A DNA stretch of 64,000 bases from Datnioides undecimradiatus (lineage: Eukaryota > Chordata > Actinopteri > Lobotiformes > Datnioididae). The notes below the pieces were generated by a model. The model was not told the DNA's origin and searched no databases. It saw nothing but the letters and a program-made list of their open reading frames with translations. Location: the NCBI GenBank assembly GCA_008933995.1, contig WARS01000013.1, positions 5,928,329 through 5,992,328 of the forward strand, read 5' to 3'. Below are positions 13,501 to 28,700 of the stretch, piece after piece; within the stretch, counting starts at the first letter, position 1, and each line of letters opens with the position of its first letter. Both the position numbers and the translations under genes were made by a program.

Positions 13501-16500
13501 TTACTCAGATGTACAGCTTTATTCAAAGGGCTCATCGACTCTGACAGCACTGTCAGGTCAACTAAAGGCCACCACCAGCCTAAGCTTAGAAAACAACCAG
13601 GACAGTATAATCACAGGTGACACCAAAAGTTTGCTTAGACAGACTTTGTGTAATTGAGGGATTTTCCTTATTTGTTATTCATGGGCCCAAAAAGTTACAT
13701 CCTACTTGACAGCGACCACTGACTCCTGTATCCATTCAAAGCTAGATTCATAGATTTAAAACTGAACCTAGACCTGAGACCAGAGTTAAATTTTGTGAAG
13801 TCCCACTTTAAGTACCGTTCCTCTGTCTGTCAACTTCCCTTTTCTTGCACAGCATATACAGATTTTACAGTGATGAATGCATGTATCAAAAGGAAATTCT
13901 TCGTAATTTTTGAGACAAGAGAGACAAAAAGTCCCTGTTTTCATAGAGACCAGACAATGAAGCTTCTCAATTTAGCTTTCTCGCACTGACATGACAACTG
14001 TCTTAGGCTCTTTTTTTTAATGCTAGCTGACTAGTTATCATTAGATCCATCAGCTAGTTGAACACATCTTGTCCAGCTGATTTGTTTCTGAAATGAAAAC
14101 CATGTAAACAGGTACTGGTGGGTGAAGCAGTGATGTTTTTTTGTACTGCAGGCAATAGTTAGGGTTAGTCTTAGTTGGCACTAGAGTACAAGAATTAAGG
14201 CACGATAAGGAAAATTTAACTCAAAACTGTCATTTTGCTCTTACATACCCGTGTTTGGATAAAAGAGGGTAGACAGCTGACCTGAAAGATTCCAGTAGCT
14301 TCAGCCAAAAGTGTTGTTCTGATGTTCGGGTTCATATTATGTCTATATAAATGCTAGCTACATTTTGTAGCATAGCACAATCGTTGCAGTCTGAAAGCAA
14401 TCTTTCAATAGCTTATGTAAAACAATATCTTTTGATATCTTTTAACTTTTCATCATTCTCAAGTTGGGTTTGGGTGTAAAATGCAAATAACCATTGAGTT
14501 TGGATCAGGCTCGCTCACTACTCTCTCTGACAGGGCATGTCCATGGAGTAATCTGATTGGCCCATCAAGTGCTACTGCATTACCCTAAAGTATGATCGGC
14601 TATCTGCCCGATGACAGGCGAGACTTCATTTGAATTATATATATATATAATGCCCAAATTAATTATGTCCTAACGTAGGTGTGTGTTTACTTACCCACAT
14701 AAGAACAAAGCTTCAAATTGACTAGACTAAACTTTGTCAGTAGCATCTAGAACTGACTCCTAGTGGATGTCCCAGACCTGAAGGGGACTTTTCTAACTCA
14801 ACATATAATCTCACAAAATGATAGTTAGTAAATCATATGCTGCTTGGATTTGGAAGTAATGCTATGTTAGTGTTTCTGTATGTAGCAAGTCTGTTAGCCA
14901 AACCCGCTAATGTTTGTAGCTCACTTTAAAACAGAAAGACAGAGTTTTATCAGGTCGTTCGTTACATTTTTGCTCTTATGTTTTTGGAATGGATAAAATA
15001 AAAAGACACAAAATCTTATACTGAGTACCATACCATTGATGTGCATATGTGAGGAAATCCAAATCTTGACAGATGTGTAACCAGTTACATCTGCTAAGCT
15101 ATGATTGGACAATAGCTGGTTAGGGGAGGACTTTAGCAAACGGTCAGTTGGAATCCATTTTGTTTGGGCCCAGTGTTTGAAACAGATTTATGTTTTCCAT
15201 TGCAATGTTGGTCTTGTATGAAAACTTCAAGTTGGTCACTTGAAGAAAACAGAATAATCCTATTTGCAGGACCTCCGTCTCACTCTTTGATGACACACTT
15301 CATATGTAAAACTCTGTCCTAAAAATATTGCCCCACATACTATCATTGTGTTCTCATAACCCAGATCTAATTTGGCGTTATGGCAGTTTCAAAAACAGGT
15401 CTCCGTCTCATACGGGCTATTTTCTGAGATATATTTTCAGTACTTTGAGGGGGGTGACACTCTCTAAACCTGAAGGCACATATAGACAGATTAGAAAACA
15501 GGACTAAAATACTGTAATAGCAACTCCTTTGTTAATTTTCCCTTGTCTGTCTGTCTCTCTCCTCTGCTGGAGTGTAACCTTTGACAGAAGCAAATACTCC
15601 AGCTTTCCACAGTCTGGAGCCAAGTACTCAAAGTCAGAGCAGAGTGTTGGTTTTGGCCCCTGCTTAGACAAGAAAGAGCTCGATGACGGGGGGTGTCAGA
15701 CAGACAGACAGGCAGACAACCCGATAGACAGACAGACAAAAAGTAGGCTGGAGCCACTTGATTGTTTTTTAGGGTTTGTTTTTCTGTGATTAGGAGCAAG
15801 AAGACTCAATTATGTAACTATAAGAAACAGACAGCAGGTTTTCAAATAATAATACAGAGGCAACTCAGTGTGAGCATTAATCAGTGACAATGTCAATGAT
15901 CTAAACTTAGTCCACCACACTAATATTTTGTATACCCGCTCTATATAGTGCAATTAACAAGCTTTGATAATGAATTACCATTTTTTCAATGAACTACCAT
16001 TAAATGCTCAGTCCTGAAGCTCTATTGATTTGTTTTGTCAGAGTAGCCTTTTTTCCCCTCACCCTCAGACAATCTAATTAAGTTGATCAATAGGCCTAAT
16101 CATCAATCACTTAGCTAAGAAGGAGGGTCATTCCTCCTATTGCAAGCATACACCCTCCCTGGGTCACTGCATTCAGCATCTGAGGAACTTGAAGTTTTTA
16201 ACTATTATTTAATGCACACATTTCTATATTCTTATTATACCTGACTTAACAGACACTAAGCTGGTCTCTGGTTATTAACTTACCGATCTCAGCGCTGCAG
16301 AATAGCTGCTGTGGGTGCGCTGGGTGGCAGCTACATCCCTCCACAACTTCCTCCATGCCTGCACCAAGCAAAAGGAGCACCCAGAGCCCCAGACACGCAC
16401 GTCGCTCCTGGGACATGGCCATGACGACTCTGACTGCTCCACCACTCGATAAGCACTCGGCAACCTCTTCTGATCCTGTTAAGTTCCGCAGGGAAGCAAA

Positions 16501-16712
16501 TCAGGCCAGCAGTCGGCGACAAGGGGACGGATGAGACAGTGGAGTTGAAGCAGTGAGATGAGCTCTGCTGAGCTGAAAGGCAGCTGTGGACAGAAATGTT
16601 TTCATAAGTTCAAAGTAAACCTCTAAATTCAAGCTGGGGCAAATAACTTGAGTTGGTGGGAAGAGTTCTGCTACTGACACTGCTCTCTCTCTCTCTGTCT
16701 TTCTCTCTCTCT

Positions 16713-16752
<40 letters not shown>

Positions 16753-19700
16753 CTCTCCCTCTCTGTAGACAACACACAGAGAAACTTACAATAGTTGGAT
16801 CCCCTCACACTCTGGTCTTGAATGCTGAGAGGGTCGCACACAGGGAGCCTCTTATGTACTCAACAATTTAGGGACAGCCTCCTCAAACACAGAAAAAAAC
16901 TATCATCCTTTGCCTCCTCTTGTACCCTCTTTTGATGTCCTCCCTCTTCTCCAATTGGCTGCTGCAAGTGTATTCATGTGGTTAGTCATGAAAACTATGA
17001 CTGATTAAAGTATTGTTGGACAGGTTTGTGAAGCACAGATTAGAAATGACCTCCACCCGCCCAAACAAAGCTTTTAAAACCATTTGTGGAGGTTTTTTGT
17101 AAAGTTCACAATTAGTGCTGCTGTGCTTTTTCAGATGTAGCTTGTGTGATCATCAGTGCAGCATCTGAGTCATACATGAAATGATGATTATAAAAATTAC
17201 TGTTGATTGGCGTTTAGATCTAGTACCATTGTGTTGGTGGGAAAGACAGCCCCACATGACTAATATTGAGCAAGTGTGTAAGACTAAAAGAAAACATCTG
17301 AAAGAACAGTGGGATAATAGGGATTTAAATAAAAGGATGCAGCTGTAACAGTGGAAATGCTTTGAAATGGAGATTGCATACAAATTTAATTGTATCACAT
17401 ACAGTTATATAGTAAAATAAAAAAAATATAGGTCACAAACACAAAATGTACAAAAAATAGGGGTGAAGTATCAGTCTGTATGAAGTAATCCAAAATATTC
17501 TGCATCTGTTTTCATGTATGAACCTCATATTTGTTTCCCCCTGCAAACACATCTTTATTAGTTAATCATTTGCACCTATATTTTACATCATAAATAAATG
17601 TAACAACAAGGTTGACTCTGTAGTTTCTTCCAGTTCTATGGAGCATTTTAGCAACTTTTAGCTCTTTGTTTTGGTTTAATGGTCCTCAGCTCCCTCATAG
17701 TGTTGTTTTAAAACAGTTCTGTTAAACCCTACAGTTGCAGCTGGCTTTCACTAGATAGTGAAAATAAAGGCACATTTAAATGCTCTTACATAACTGGTCT
17801 AAACCAAAACAGAGCAAATATGACTGTAAATATTTGACTTAATTCGTTAATTGCAATAATACATGTATTTGTGTTCATATGCAGGTTATTTTGTTGGACA
17901 CCAAAATCAATTAGTCTTAATTTCAGTTAAGTTTTTAAGTTTTATTGTAAAATATAACTTCAAAGTTAAAATCAATCTGAATTATTTTTTGCAGTGCTGG
18001 ACCATAAAGGCCTCCTTATCTTCTTAGACCTGTGGATAGTGACCGTTGCTCTAATCAGCCACATATTTTTCCACATCACCGTCTCTTTCTTGTGCTCATA
18101 TGTTGACGTGACAGCTCTAGTCATTTTTGTAATTGCTCCGTCTCATTCAATTGTTTGTTTTTCTGTTGCTTTTCAGATTACAACACCAAGTTTCCCGGTA
18201 GTGGTGAAAATTGGACATGCCCACTCCGGAATGGGAAAGGTAATGGTGCTCCTCTCCTCTCACAAACAGCAAGGAGAACAATTCATTCAGCCATTTTATA
18301 GTTACAAACTTTAAATGCTAAACTGAAGGATAATCTAACATGAAACATTTGACCCAGTGAGATAAACTAACATTTAAGCAGAAGTTGTGATCAAATAATA
18401 AAAGAATGAAAGACAGCTTCATATTTTCGTAAAGTGGGATAAAGTAGCTGCATTATGGATTGATGCACACCCGTTAGACTGTTGTGTCATTTGGCAAACT
18501 GCCTTTGGGAAGTACTTTAAATGATCTACTGCACCACATCATTTTCACTGTGTAACACTTTTTCTGACATACACTACCCCCTGATTACCATCTGCTGTTT
18601 TGCGCTCATCCATCTTTGCTTATCCCTTTTCTCCTTTCATGACTGCAGCACATCCTTTGATATTCTCCTTCAGTCCTTCCTTTCTCCTCTCGTTGATTGA
18701 CAACTCTGTTAATATTTTCTGGGTGAAATCAGATTGAAGTGTTTGTCCTCTCTCCACAACTCCTCATCGATCCACCAAACCACCAGCATTCCCCCGAAGT
18801 ATTCAATCTGATGTAGTGGTTATTGCCCTCCCTCTCTGTCTAACTGGACCTCTTATCATCCTCCACCTTTTTGCCTTCCTTTATCAGAGCGTCTCATCTC
18901 TGACACACCTGAATTGTGCTACAGATGTAGCTTTTGTAGAAATCCCTTTTTTTTTTCTTTTTCATTGATGTTCCCCCTGGAAGCATTCCTGTAATTTAAG
19001 CAGGACACAGTTATTGATGAACACTGAAGCACAGGGAAGAGCACTATTAATAGTTTTCACTTTCTTTTTGATTTAAGTGGACCATGTCACTTCTAGGACT
19101 GTGACAGCAACAGACATCATCACAGGGGGAAACAGCTAACTCTGTGGAACAAAAATCAGTTGTTTTTGCTTTTTTGTGTGTGTCCACATTAAGCAATAAG
19201 GTGTTCATCAGTGAGCTTTAAAAGTGCTGCCGTGCAGATTTTTCCCCTCTGGATAGAGCCAAGCTAGTTTACCTCTCCTTCCAGTTGTTATGCTAAGCTA
19301 ACTGCTACAACAACTGTCTCCTGGCTCTGGATGCATATGCAACATGCAAGAGAGTGGTATTAAACTTATGATCTTGACTCTCAACAAGAAAACAAATATT
19401 CATCAGACATGTGGCCCAATCTTACTTCAAATAACTGGTGTTACTCCATGTGTTTTTCCTTCTCTAGGTTAAAGTGGATAACGTGAGTGACTTCCAGGAC
19501 ATTGCAAGTGTAGTGGCCATCACTCAGACCTACTGCACTACGGAGCCATTTATAGACGCCAAGTATGACATCAGGGTGCAGAAGATCGGCGCAGACTACA
19601 AAGCGTACATGTGTGTGTCACTCTTGTTTATCAGTTGGTTTCAAGGAACCTTTTTAACAAAAGTGTATCCAATATTCCTTTCCTCACAAATTACTTTGAT

Positions 19701-22700
19701 TATACTCTTATATTTCATTTTGAGCCCACCAAGCCCACAGTGCTCAGTTGTTCATGCTAGTTGTTGTGTGCAAATCTGTGCCTCCACCTTAAAACAAACA
19801 ATGGTAACTATAGCCAGTTCATGAGGAAGCTGATCAGTGTGAAAACCTGCAGCTGTGCATGTTGCCCGCATCCACTGGCTTTTTATCCAAAGTTAGCTTT
19901 GACCCCACACTCCTCCTGCTACAAGGCTGTCTAAATCTCTTTTGCCTGTATTTGTCATTTCTCCACGTGAAGCCTAGTGTCTGTAATTATTTAACGCACA
20001 ATTTCCTCTTCTTTTCTAGGCGAACATCCATCTCTGGTAATTGGAAGAGCAACACCGGATCTGCCATGTTGGAACAAGTAGCCATGACTGACAAGTGAGC
20101 AGCGCTTTCACATTAGTGTTGCTCAGGCAGCCCTGGTGTCACACATGTCACTCTTGTGTTATGTCACTGTTAGTCATAATCTACTCACACACATGGGTAA
20201 ACACACAAACAATGCTGCACTCATTCTCTGAAATATTCGACTGTATATTTCATTACATTTACATACAAAGTTTTAGTTACTTATAACTAAAACTGAACAC
20301 AAAACATATGCAAATGACAATTTTAAAATTTAAAGACAAATCTAACTACTCAAGAGTCATAATACAATTGACATTAGTTGTTATGCAAACACATTTCCAA
20401 CTTCAAAAAAATGTAAAATGTCGATGGTTTTAATGATTAAAATTAATTTTGAATAAATCTGCTATTGGTTGGATGTAGTTTTGCTATTTTGTAAATTTTA
20501 ATCTAACAATTTTTAGGTCGATTAGATAATATTTGTATTCTCCAAACTGTAGACTGCTACAGAATGAGGTATTCTTCTCTGTCCCTCTTCAAAGATAATC
20601 ATTATGCTTACCTTTGACACCAAAATCAGTAACAGCTAATAGCAGAGCACAGCACAGAGACTTTAAGCCACACAAGCATAGTTTGGTGAATCAGACGCTG
20701 TAGAAAAAAGTTGAATACCTGCATTAGAACAGCTACATTATTGCTTTGGTCCATATTGATGTGTTGGTGTTCGCTCTAGTTCGATTGTGTTCAGTTTCCC
20801 AGACAGCAAGTCAATGGTGCTCTTTACAGAGTCAGGTGCAGCAACATAAAGCAGCAACAGCACCTTTATGGTCTCCAGCTAACCCACCCTTGGGCTAGAA
20901 TGCTCTGTAACAATTTTACTGTCAGGATAAATACCCTGAAGAACAGCACTTGCACAGACATGCTGTGCAGAAACGATACATAAGTCAATATTATTGATAA
21001 AGTGGTGTGCATGAGCAAAACTTTTTTTACTAAGCTAAGCAAGATGGAGTACGGTAGGAAGAGCTCCTATTACCGGTTGTGCTTTATTAGGTTTTATTCA
21101 AGTACCTTCAACTCTTGACAGCTTGGGTGTCAACTTTGGAGCTCAGCAAACCAGTTTTTATATGTACAGTAAGCTGTAACCAACATGATTTTTGTCTCCT
21201 GTAAACAGCTCATCAGTATTTGTAGATCTAATCCAGCCTCCCTCTGTGACAGATATAAGCTGTGGGTTGATACCTGTGCAGAAATCTTTGGAGGGCTGGA
21301 TATCTGTGCCGTCAAAGCCATCTGTGGCAAGGATGGTAATGACTATATTACTGAGGTAAGATCCTTCGATTGGCCAAACAGTTGACAAGACTCTAAATCA
21401 CATGGCACAAACAATCAAACGGTTTAGAGCTACAATATTACCACTGCATCATTGTATTGACTGAATCCTGCTTTTTTTTTTTTTGGAGACCTATACCATG
21501 TTGACATCAGCTTGTGGGAGTTATGTTTCTTTAGAGTACTAATAAGGTCTTTGAGTCTTAAATTTAGCATGTCTGCCCTAATTTACACTGCTGGGTCCTT
21601 TTTATATGGCTGAGAATGAACTGACTGAACCTAACCTGAATGCACATTATGAGTTTGATAACATCTGATGGTATTTTTAAAGAGCAAGTATGAATATTCT
21701 GTGTCGCCCATCTACCTTGGTGTTTGTTCTATTTTTCTGTTTATGTGTCTGATTCAACAAAGTTTTCTGCTGGGTTAATTTCTGCTACACTTATCCTCCT
21801 CATTTCTTTCGCTGTAATTTTCAAGCATATTGGTTTCATGTGTCTTGAATTCATGACCATGACAATTGTGAACAACACACTAATGCAGGAACATGCTTGG
21901 CTGCAATACTACCTCTCCTATAAGTCAAGTGGTTGCATCTCCCCATGGAAAATCACTAAATACTCTACTTCCATCATTCCCACTGAGGAACTTTTAAAGG
22001 CAAGTTGGAGATTACACACAGCATGTGATATTAAGATTGAGAGTATGCCACTGTTGTCCGCTGTGGGTCAGCCCATACACATTTATTTATAACAGTTCTG
22101 GCTCGAGGCAACAAAAAGTAAGACCCTCATGCAAACACTGTGGCACAGCTGGTAGAGTTAAATCTGAAGAGGCAGGTCATGGGTGGACAAGCAGTGCTCA
22201 TTGCTCAATGCTGTAACATGGAGCTGGTGTGTAGTGATGGAAGCCAGGAGGAGATCCAGGGCAATATGGAAGCAAGAGGGTCTGTTAAGGTAGGCAAGAC
22301 TCTGGAGGCTTGGGAAAACTGGCCTCAATGAGACAGTTTCAGGCTCAGACAAAGAGACAGGTTCAGGTTAAGGCCTTGAGAGACATGATCAAGCTCAGAC
22401 AGAGAGTGAATCAGACAAAACAGAGACTTCGTACTGAGTGGATTTTTGGCTGACCACATTGGAGTCTCAGGAGTGCTAAGTTATCAGGGTGCTAGAGTCC
22501 TGGGCAGTGGAATGATTGCAGAATGACCCTAAGAAACCAGCAGAAATACCCTTGCACCCATGAAGCTCTAAGTAGATTTGAACCCCAAAATATGACCAGC
22601 CCATAGTAGATCATTGCTGAGACTCTACAGGCACTGGGGAAGAAGACTGTGAGGGCTGACAGGGCATAGACAAGACAACTTCCAGAAGAGCAGGAAGTGA

Positions 22701-25700
22701 GTTATCCAGAGGAAACAAAGATACAGGACAAAATAGCTGAAAAGCAGGTAAAAAGCTAACCTCCATAGATGAGGAAACTGCTGAAATAACTACCCAGAAA
22801 CTGAAATATAATGCAGAAAAACTGTGAAACTTAGGATCTGGAGCAGGAACTAATTGGCCACAGGATTGAGCTGTTAAGTGGCCAAGATTTCTGCCAGCTC
22901 AGGGAGCAACTTGACAAGCTGGGGTTTGTAGGACACAAGCTGGAGTGCTACAGTGAGAGCTGCTGCTGGATGCATTTTGGCTATACTTGCAGTTCCACTC
23001 GACGTTGTGGATTAATCCAGACCCCCATTCCTGATAAAAGCTGGGTCAGCCGGGCTTTATTTTTGTTAAAATTCTGGCAGCAATGAGTAGCTGGACCAAA
23101 ATATGGCCAGTGATTCTGCTCATGGTTAAAGAGAGTCTGGTCCAGTTGAAAGTCAATAAACAAGCTCACAGTTGGTCATGGACTGGCAGTCAAGACAGGC
23201 AAACACCAAATCCAATGATGGTGAAGCAGGACAGGTACATAGACAGGTAGACACTGAAAACAAACAGATAATGACTAGCAAGCACCAGTGACTCAAAAAC
23301 TATGGTAACACAGATGAACTGGCAGCAAAAAGTTTATAGGTTCATGAAGTAAACAGGTAAAACAGGCCTCTGAAGGGATCATATGACGGGCCTGAGCTGG
23401 AAAACCAGTATGGGACAGTGAGTGGAGAAATGAGGCATGACAAAGTTTGGATAATTATGATTATGGAGCCCGGAGAGAGTCTGAGGCTGGAGAGGGAGAC
23501 ACAAGCCACAATGACAAAAACACTCAGTCACTGTGGTATAGGCATTGTTTTTTAACAGCCTACTTACACTTTTGAATAGCCCTACTGTCCAACTGAAATA
23601 GTCCATAATTTGGGAGGCATTAGAATGGATACTGAAGTGGGAAAGATGTGAAAAACATCTCCTTTTGAGTCATCTCCACTTGTTTCTGTAATTCTGCAGT
23701 AAAATTGTTGGGTGGATGTCCATTTACATAGATCATGATTGCTGCTTAAAATGATAAAACTTGTGGCTTACTGAAAATAAAGCCACATTATACACCAAAA
23801 CAGGCCTTACAGCATGTGTGTGTGAACATGTTTTATTCCTTTAGTGGGTCTACTGTAATTTGTGGGGTTCAACAGCTTTATTAGGACCAAAATGCTGGAC
23901 CTCAAAAGTTTAAATAGCTTTTTTTTAGCATTAAGGCTTGATTTTAGGGTTGGGCTCAAAATTTGGTTCATTTAAGGTAAGGGGTTAAAAAATGCACTAT
24001 GCCAATGACGGGTCCCCACAAAGATAGATTTACAAGGTTAGGTGTGTGTGCTTGTGTGTTTTGACAGTTTTGTTTTGTCCACCATCTTAACCAATTATCT
24101 TGGTTGTTGTTCTACATATTGTATTAGATTTCACCTGCCAAGGTATGAGAGAAGACAACAAAAGCAACTAGCAACTCAGTGCTGTTCCAGCATCATAAAT
24201 GGCACCAAACTGCCTATATCGTAATAAATTACCATACATTTTGTATATACATATATTTTAAAATATAGTCTTTTGAAAGTTTATGTATAAGCCTCCCTAT
24301 ATAAACTCAAACCAACCATTCGGAGCATAACAAAGCATCAAATCTAAACATCTTTTACACATTTTTGTCATGGAGAAGAACATATAGTCACACCAGAGAG
24401 CTCCTACCGCAAGTAAAATGTTGACCATGGTGCCGTTCAGCTTTGTTTGTTTGTCCTGACTTTGTTGTCCAGTCTGGGTCAACAACAACTCATTCATGTA
24501 ACCTTTGTACATATAATGTTGCCTGCTTTGTACAGGTTGTGGGTTCATCTATGCAGTTGATTGGTGATCACCAGGCAGAGGACCGCCAACTCATCTCAGA
24601 GGTGGTGCTGGCTAAGATGAACCAAACACTGGCTGCCAGGTCGTCTAGTGTTTCCCGTTCACCTGCTCGCTCCCCACAAGGCCAGAAGCCAACTATGGTG
24701 CAGCCCCAACAGGTAGAGTCAGTGTAGATGAAGTCTAAATCCCACGAAACCTTATATTTGGAATGACCTAAAGTAAATAGCTACAATATCACATGCCCAC
24801 ACATTTCCAGCTGGGTTTCGATTAACACTTTCTTGTGAACTTTTTTTTAAAATATTTGGAAACTGCTATACTTGAAAAGACTTGCAACATTTTTACACTT
24901 ACTTGAAGTGGTTCTTACCTTTTTGAAGAAGCATTCATTCAAGGGTTCAATTAGAGATGGAAACACCTTTCCAAATATGTTCTGATGTAGCAAACAATTA
25001 ACTGACATGACTGCTCAGCAGTTTCACACAGATCTAATTTTACTTTCTACATCCTGACACATGAAACAAACAGAAGTGCCATATATCAGCGTGTTTTCCG
25101 CGTTGTTTTTTGACTAGCACTCTTTTAATTACGTTATTTTTTTGCACCTCCTGCATTGGTATAATATTTTTGGACTTGGAGAATTGGCACTTGTCTATAT
25201 GAACCAACTGCTAATAACAATGGTGGATGCAACAAGCATTCAGTTGCTTTTTCTTTTAGGATTTTTTTTTCAAATTTCAGTCAGTGTCAGCATGAAAATT
25301 GTTTTGTTGTAGCCATTCAAACTTCACTGCTGATCCTTTACCAGAACCCGCTTTAACTATGTTTGCCTTCCTCCTCATTCTCTCTCTCTCTCCCTCCCTT
25401 TGTTTTTCTGGCTTTCTCCCGCCCCCTCACTCTCTCCCAGAGCGCTGCCCTTAGGGAAGGAATGGCAGATCCAAACAGGACATCAGCCCAGCGCCCTCAG
25501 CCTCAAGGTTGTCTGAACACTGTTCTCCATAGTAATACAAGTGCTACAACTATAGGGCCAAAGCATGTTTAGGCAACATTCCCTGAATCAGTAGAGGGAC
25601 CGTTTACTCGCTGACATCTTAAGTATTTTTCCTAAAATGAATTATTCACGTATTTAAAAAGGTAACACCTTTTCAGTCAAAACCAGCACTGCCATCAGTG

Positions 25701-28700
25701 AAAAACCTCTCTGGGAAAAGTTTTTAATGTTAGTTAAATAAAAAGAATTGAGTGAAAATAAAAAAGGAAATGGAAGTATTATTATTGTACAGAAAGCAAA
25801 GGGAAAAACCAGAGTCAAATTCCTTGTATGCGAGAGCATACTCGACAAAATAAAGCTGATTCTGATTCTGAAGTAAACAATTAAGATAGAACTTGTAAAC
25901 TGGTGAGCCTTAAGGTGCTGGAAGGCAGACTTTGCCTCCCATTTTCTGTCTTTGTGCTAAGCTAAGCTAACTGGTTTCTGTGCTGTAGCTTCATTAGCTT
26001 CATATTTACTGTACAGCTGTGAGAGTGGGATCAAGCTTCTCATCTAAATGTTGGCAAGAAAATGAATGTGTCTTTCTCAAAAGCCTTCCTTAAAGGAAGT
26101 AAACAGGGGCAGTTTGTGTTTTACCTGCATCCTTACTTCTGTTCCTGGAAGGTAACGCTGTCCATCATCTTTGCCTTAAACTAATGCCTATGTTATCATG
26201 GCTTCAGTGGAGTGTTTACAGTGACGATCGCTGCAGTAATCTGGGTCCAAGAAAAGAAAAAAAAAAGACCTCTGCAGTCTGTTTAAGCTACGGCCTTGTC
26301 TCTGTGACTTGTTTTACTTGAATTAAACAAATGTACAGTGCAGTGCATTTATCCAGCCTGTTGAGTTTAATTGCAGCCATATTGTCTGTGTGAGTGTGGT
26401 GATGTGTGCACTCAGGGCTGATGTGTTGAAACTAAATGTGCCTACTAAAGCAGTGTTAAAACAGCATCTAACATGGTCAATTAACAAAGCTGTTATTATG
26501 GTCCTATTATAACACACTGTTTATGTGTGTGTGTTTGCATGTTTGTTCATTATCCAAAATTCCTTTTTTGGTCATTTTGCATGGACGTGCCAGTACTTCA
26601 TGTTGTGTTTAGCACATATGTGCAAGTTGTTTTAGGAATGCTAGCTTTTTTATGTTTTACAGGACATTTAAAGGACAACATGTGCCTACAGTGTTGACAT
26701 GTTGAGATATTTGATCAGTTAGCAGTTTAGTTTGTTTGAATCATATTTTACATTATGGACTTTTAAAGAGAATAATATAACACAATCAAACTGATTGGAC
26801 AGTGACTTGAGTTTATTTATGGGTGTTTACTTTGTATGCGTTTTTAGCTATAAGATACCTTCTTAAATGTGTTGTCTTCTTAAATCTTTTGAATCCTTCC
26901 TGCCATCTTTAAACAATGCACATTGTTATGGTGCAGATTAGTTCCTGGTAAAGAAATAGATTCTTGCCCCTTTTGCAAGACCTGAATGTTTTGTGCATTA
27001 CTGATGGTGTTGTCTTTGGTTGTAAATTAACCCTAATTGTTCTGTGTTATGGTACCTGAGCCAAGACAAAGTGGCGTTATACGGTACACAGTGCATATGT
27101 TTCTTGGCAATTGTAAGACATGGTTTGTGAAAATTTCTAAGAAAATAAGCGTATTTTTCTTTCTCTGCATGACCATTGCTAATTTGCTTGGAACACTGAA
27201 CCACTGAATTTCTAATGTTTGATCTTCATACACCACCTGAATATAAACATTTGTTGTCTTAATGTTTTGATCTTTCCTGATTGATAAAAAGAGATTCCGT
27301 TTCAGTGCAAACACAGGTCAAAAGCTTTACCACTTCAATACATGAAGCAGTCACCCAAATGAAAACCCATTGTAATCGCAATCAACAGAGTACATACATG
27401 AAAGATAATCTAACTTTTAAAAAAAGAGTAATTCAGGGTTTGTATCCAAGCAAATTCTTCGTGTCGCCCTTTATAAATTGTGTTTGTACAAATGGTATTT
27501 TCTTTGGTTTTTATGTGCCGTGAGTCCCAAGCAACCATTGGGATGCTTTATGACAAACTGATAAAACGTAAGACTCGCAGCCATTTAGCTGCTTTCAGTC
27601 GAGACTGGGATGAATTTTCATGAAGGTCTTGCTGCCATAGCGTGTGATCAAGTATGATCACAAATGTAAAAATCCATAAGCTCTAAGTACACTAAATGTG
27701 CACATTAAACATAAGTGTATATACACTTTCCATGCTTTTAAAAGAGGTCTTAACAAATAATTTAGACAAAGGGCTATAATCGTGCCTCCTGGAAGATGAA
27801 TGATCAGCCATTGGAAACTCATCCCACCTAGTCACTTCCTTCTCAGCATGTGTAATCTCTTGGTTCTTCTGTGCTGCATGATGGGTTGCTTTTCTGCCTG
27901 TGTTTGAGTCACTGAGTTGTTTGAAACTACTATTGTGTCTTGGTTGTATCATTCCTCTTTTTCATTTTCTTTCCTTTGCTCTTTTTGTCTCTTCTTATCG
28001 CCACACTTCCTGCTCACATGGACATTGATGCATAAGAGTAACTAACCCTGGGCATGGTGGGCTAGTCACCACACCTTCTCTAAACTGTAGTTCTGCCACC
28101 CCCTGCTGGTCATTGCAGTCCAAACATCCAGAGCCTGCTTTGCCCCAGTATGTTGTTTTGATAATTGAATTGGTCAGGATTTCTATGAATGTGAGAGGTC
28201 ATTATGTGGATGGGCATGTCTAGACTCACGCTCATTATCTGTATCATGTTCTGCTTTGGTCTTTGGTGAGTGTCATAGACGCCTGGTTTTCTAACTGCTG
28301 CACTAAAACAACAGGTGTTAGATTTAAGAACAGAATTGTGCTTATTTGTTTCCTTCACTTCTCCTTTTGTGTTTTGCTTTTCTTGCTTGTATGTTTATAA
28401 AGCAGTGGTTCTATGATCTAATATAACTGTCTCATCTCTATCTTCCAGGTGCACCAGTGAAATCACAGAGTATAGAGCCATCGGCAGAGTCAGCTAAACG
28501 AGCATCTGAACCAGTACCAAAGCCCAGCCAGGCCCAGAAAGCTAGTCAAGGTCCAGCTCAGGCCCAGAAGCCAAGCCCAGTCCAGAGGGCCGGCTCAGTC
28601 ACAAAGCCTCCAGTGCCAAGGCCTCCCCCAATGACGAGAGCCCCATCTGTCACAAAGTCAACACCAGGTGCAGCTTCCACCCCAGCTTCCAAAGCTTCAC

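Larger units (their letters stand above)
5865..18176 (+). other. syn2 host intron carrying timp4
   Basis: A 12.3-kb intron whose only genic content is timp4 on the - strand. Outside the timp4 exons it holds the GATA array and the second 65-base repeat at 10202-10385, CA repeats, a CT tract and an interspersed-repeat copy at 8980-9290. Nothing coding was seen at 5865-8206 or 16971-18176. Confidence 0.8.
25508..28448 (+). other. syn2 intron
   Basis: No coding sequence recognised. It carries a LINE-like 3' tail (ending about 25873) and a GCTAAGCTAA-type repeat copy (25890-26100). The rest appears to be simple intron. Confidence 0.6.

Noticed and set aside
13247-13657. 136-codon open frame on the + strand in timp4 intron 1
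   Set aside because: It runs through purine-rich and CA-repeat sequence with His-Thr repeats; no homology.
22573-22585. tRNA B-box-like GGTTCAAATCT on the - strand
   Set aside because: No acceptable A box at the right distance and no cloverleaf; insufficient for a tRNA or a tRNA-derived SINE.
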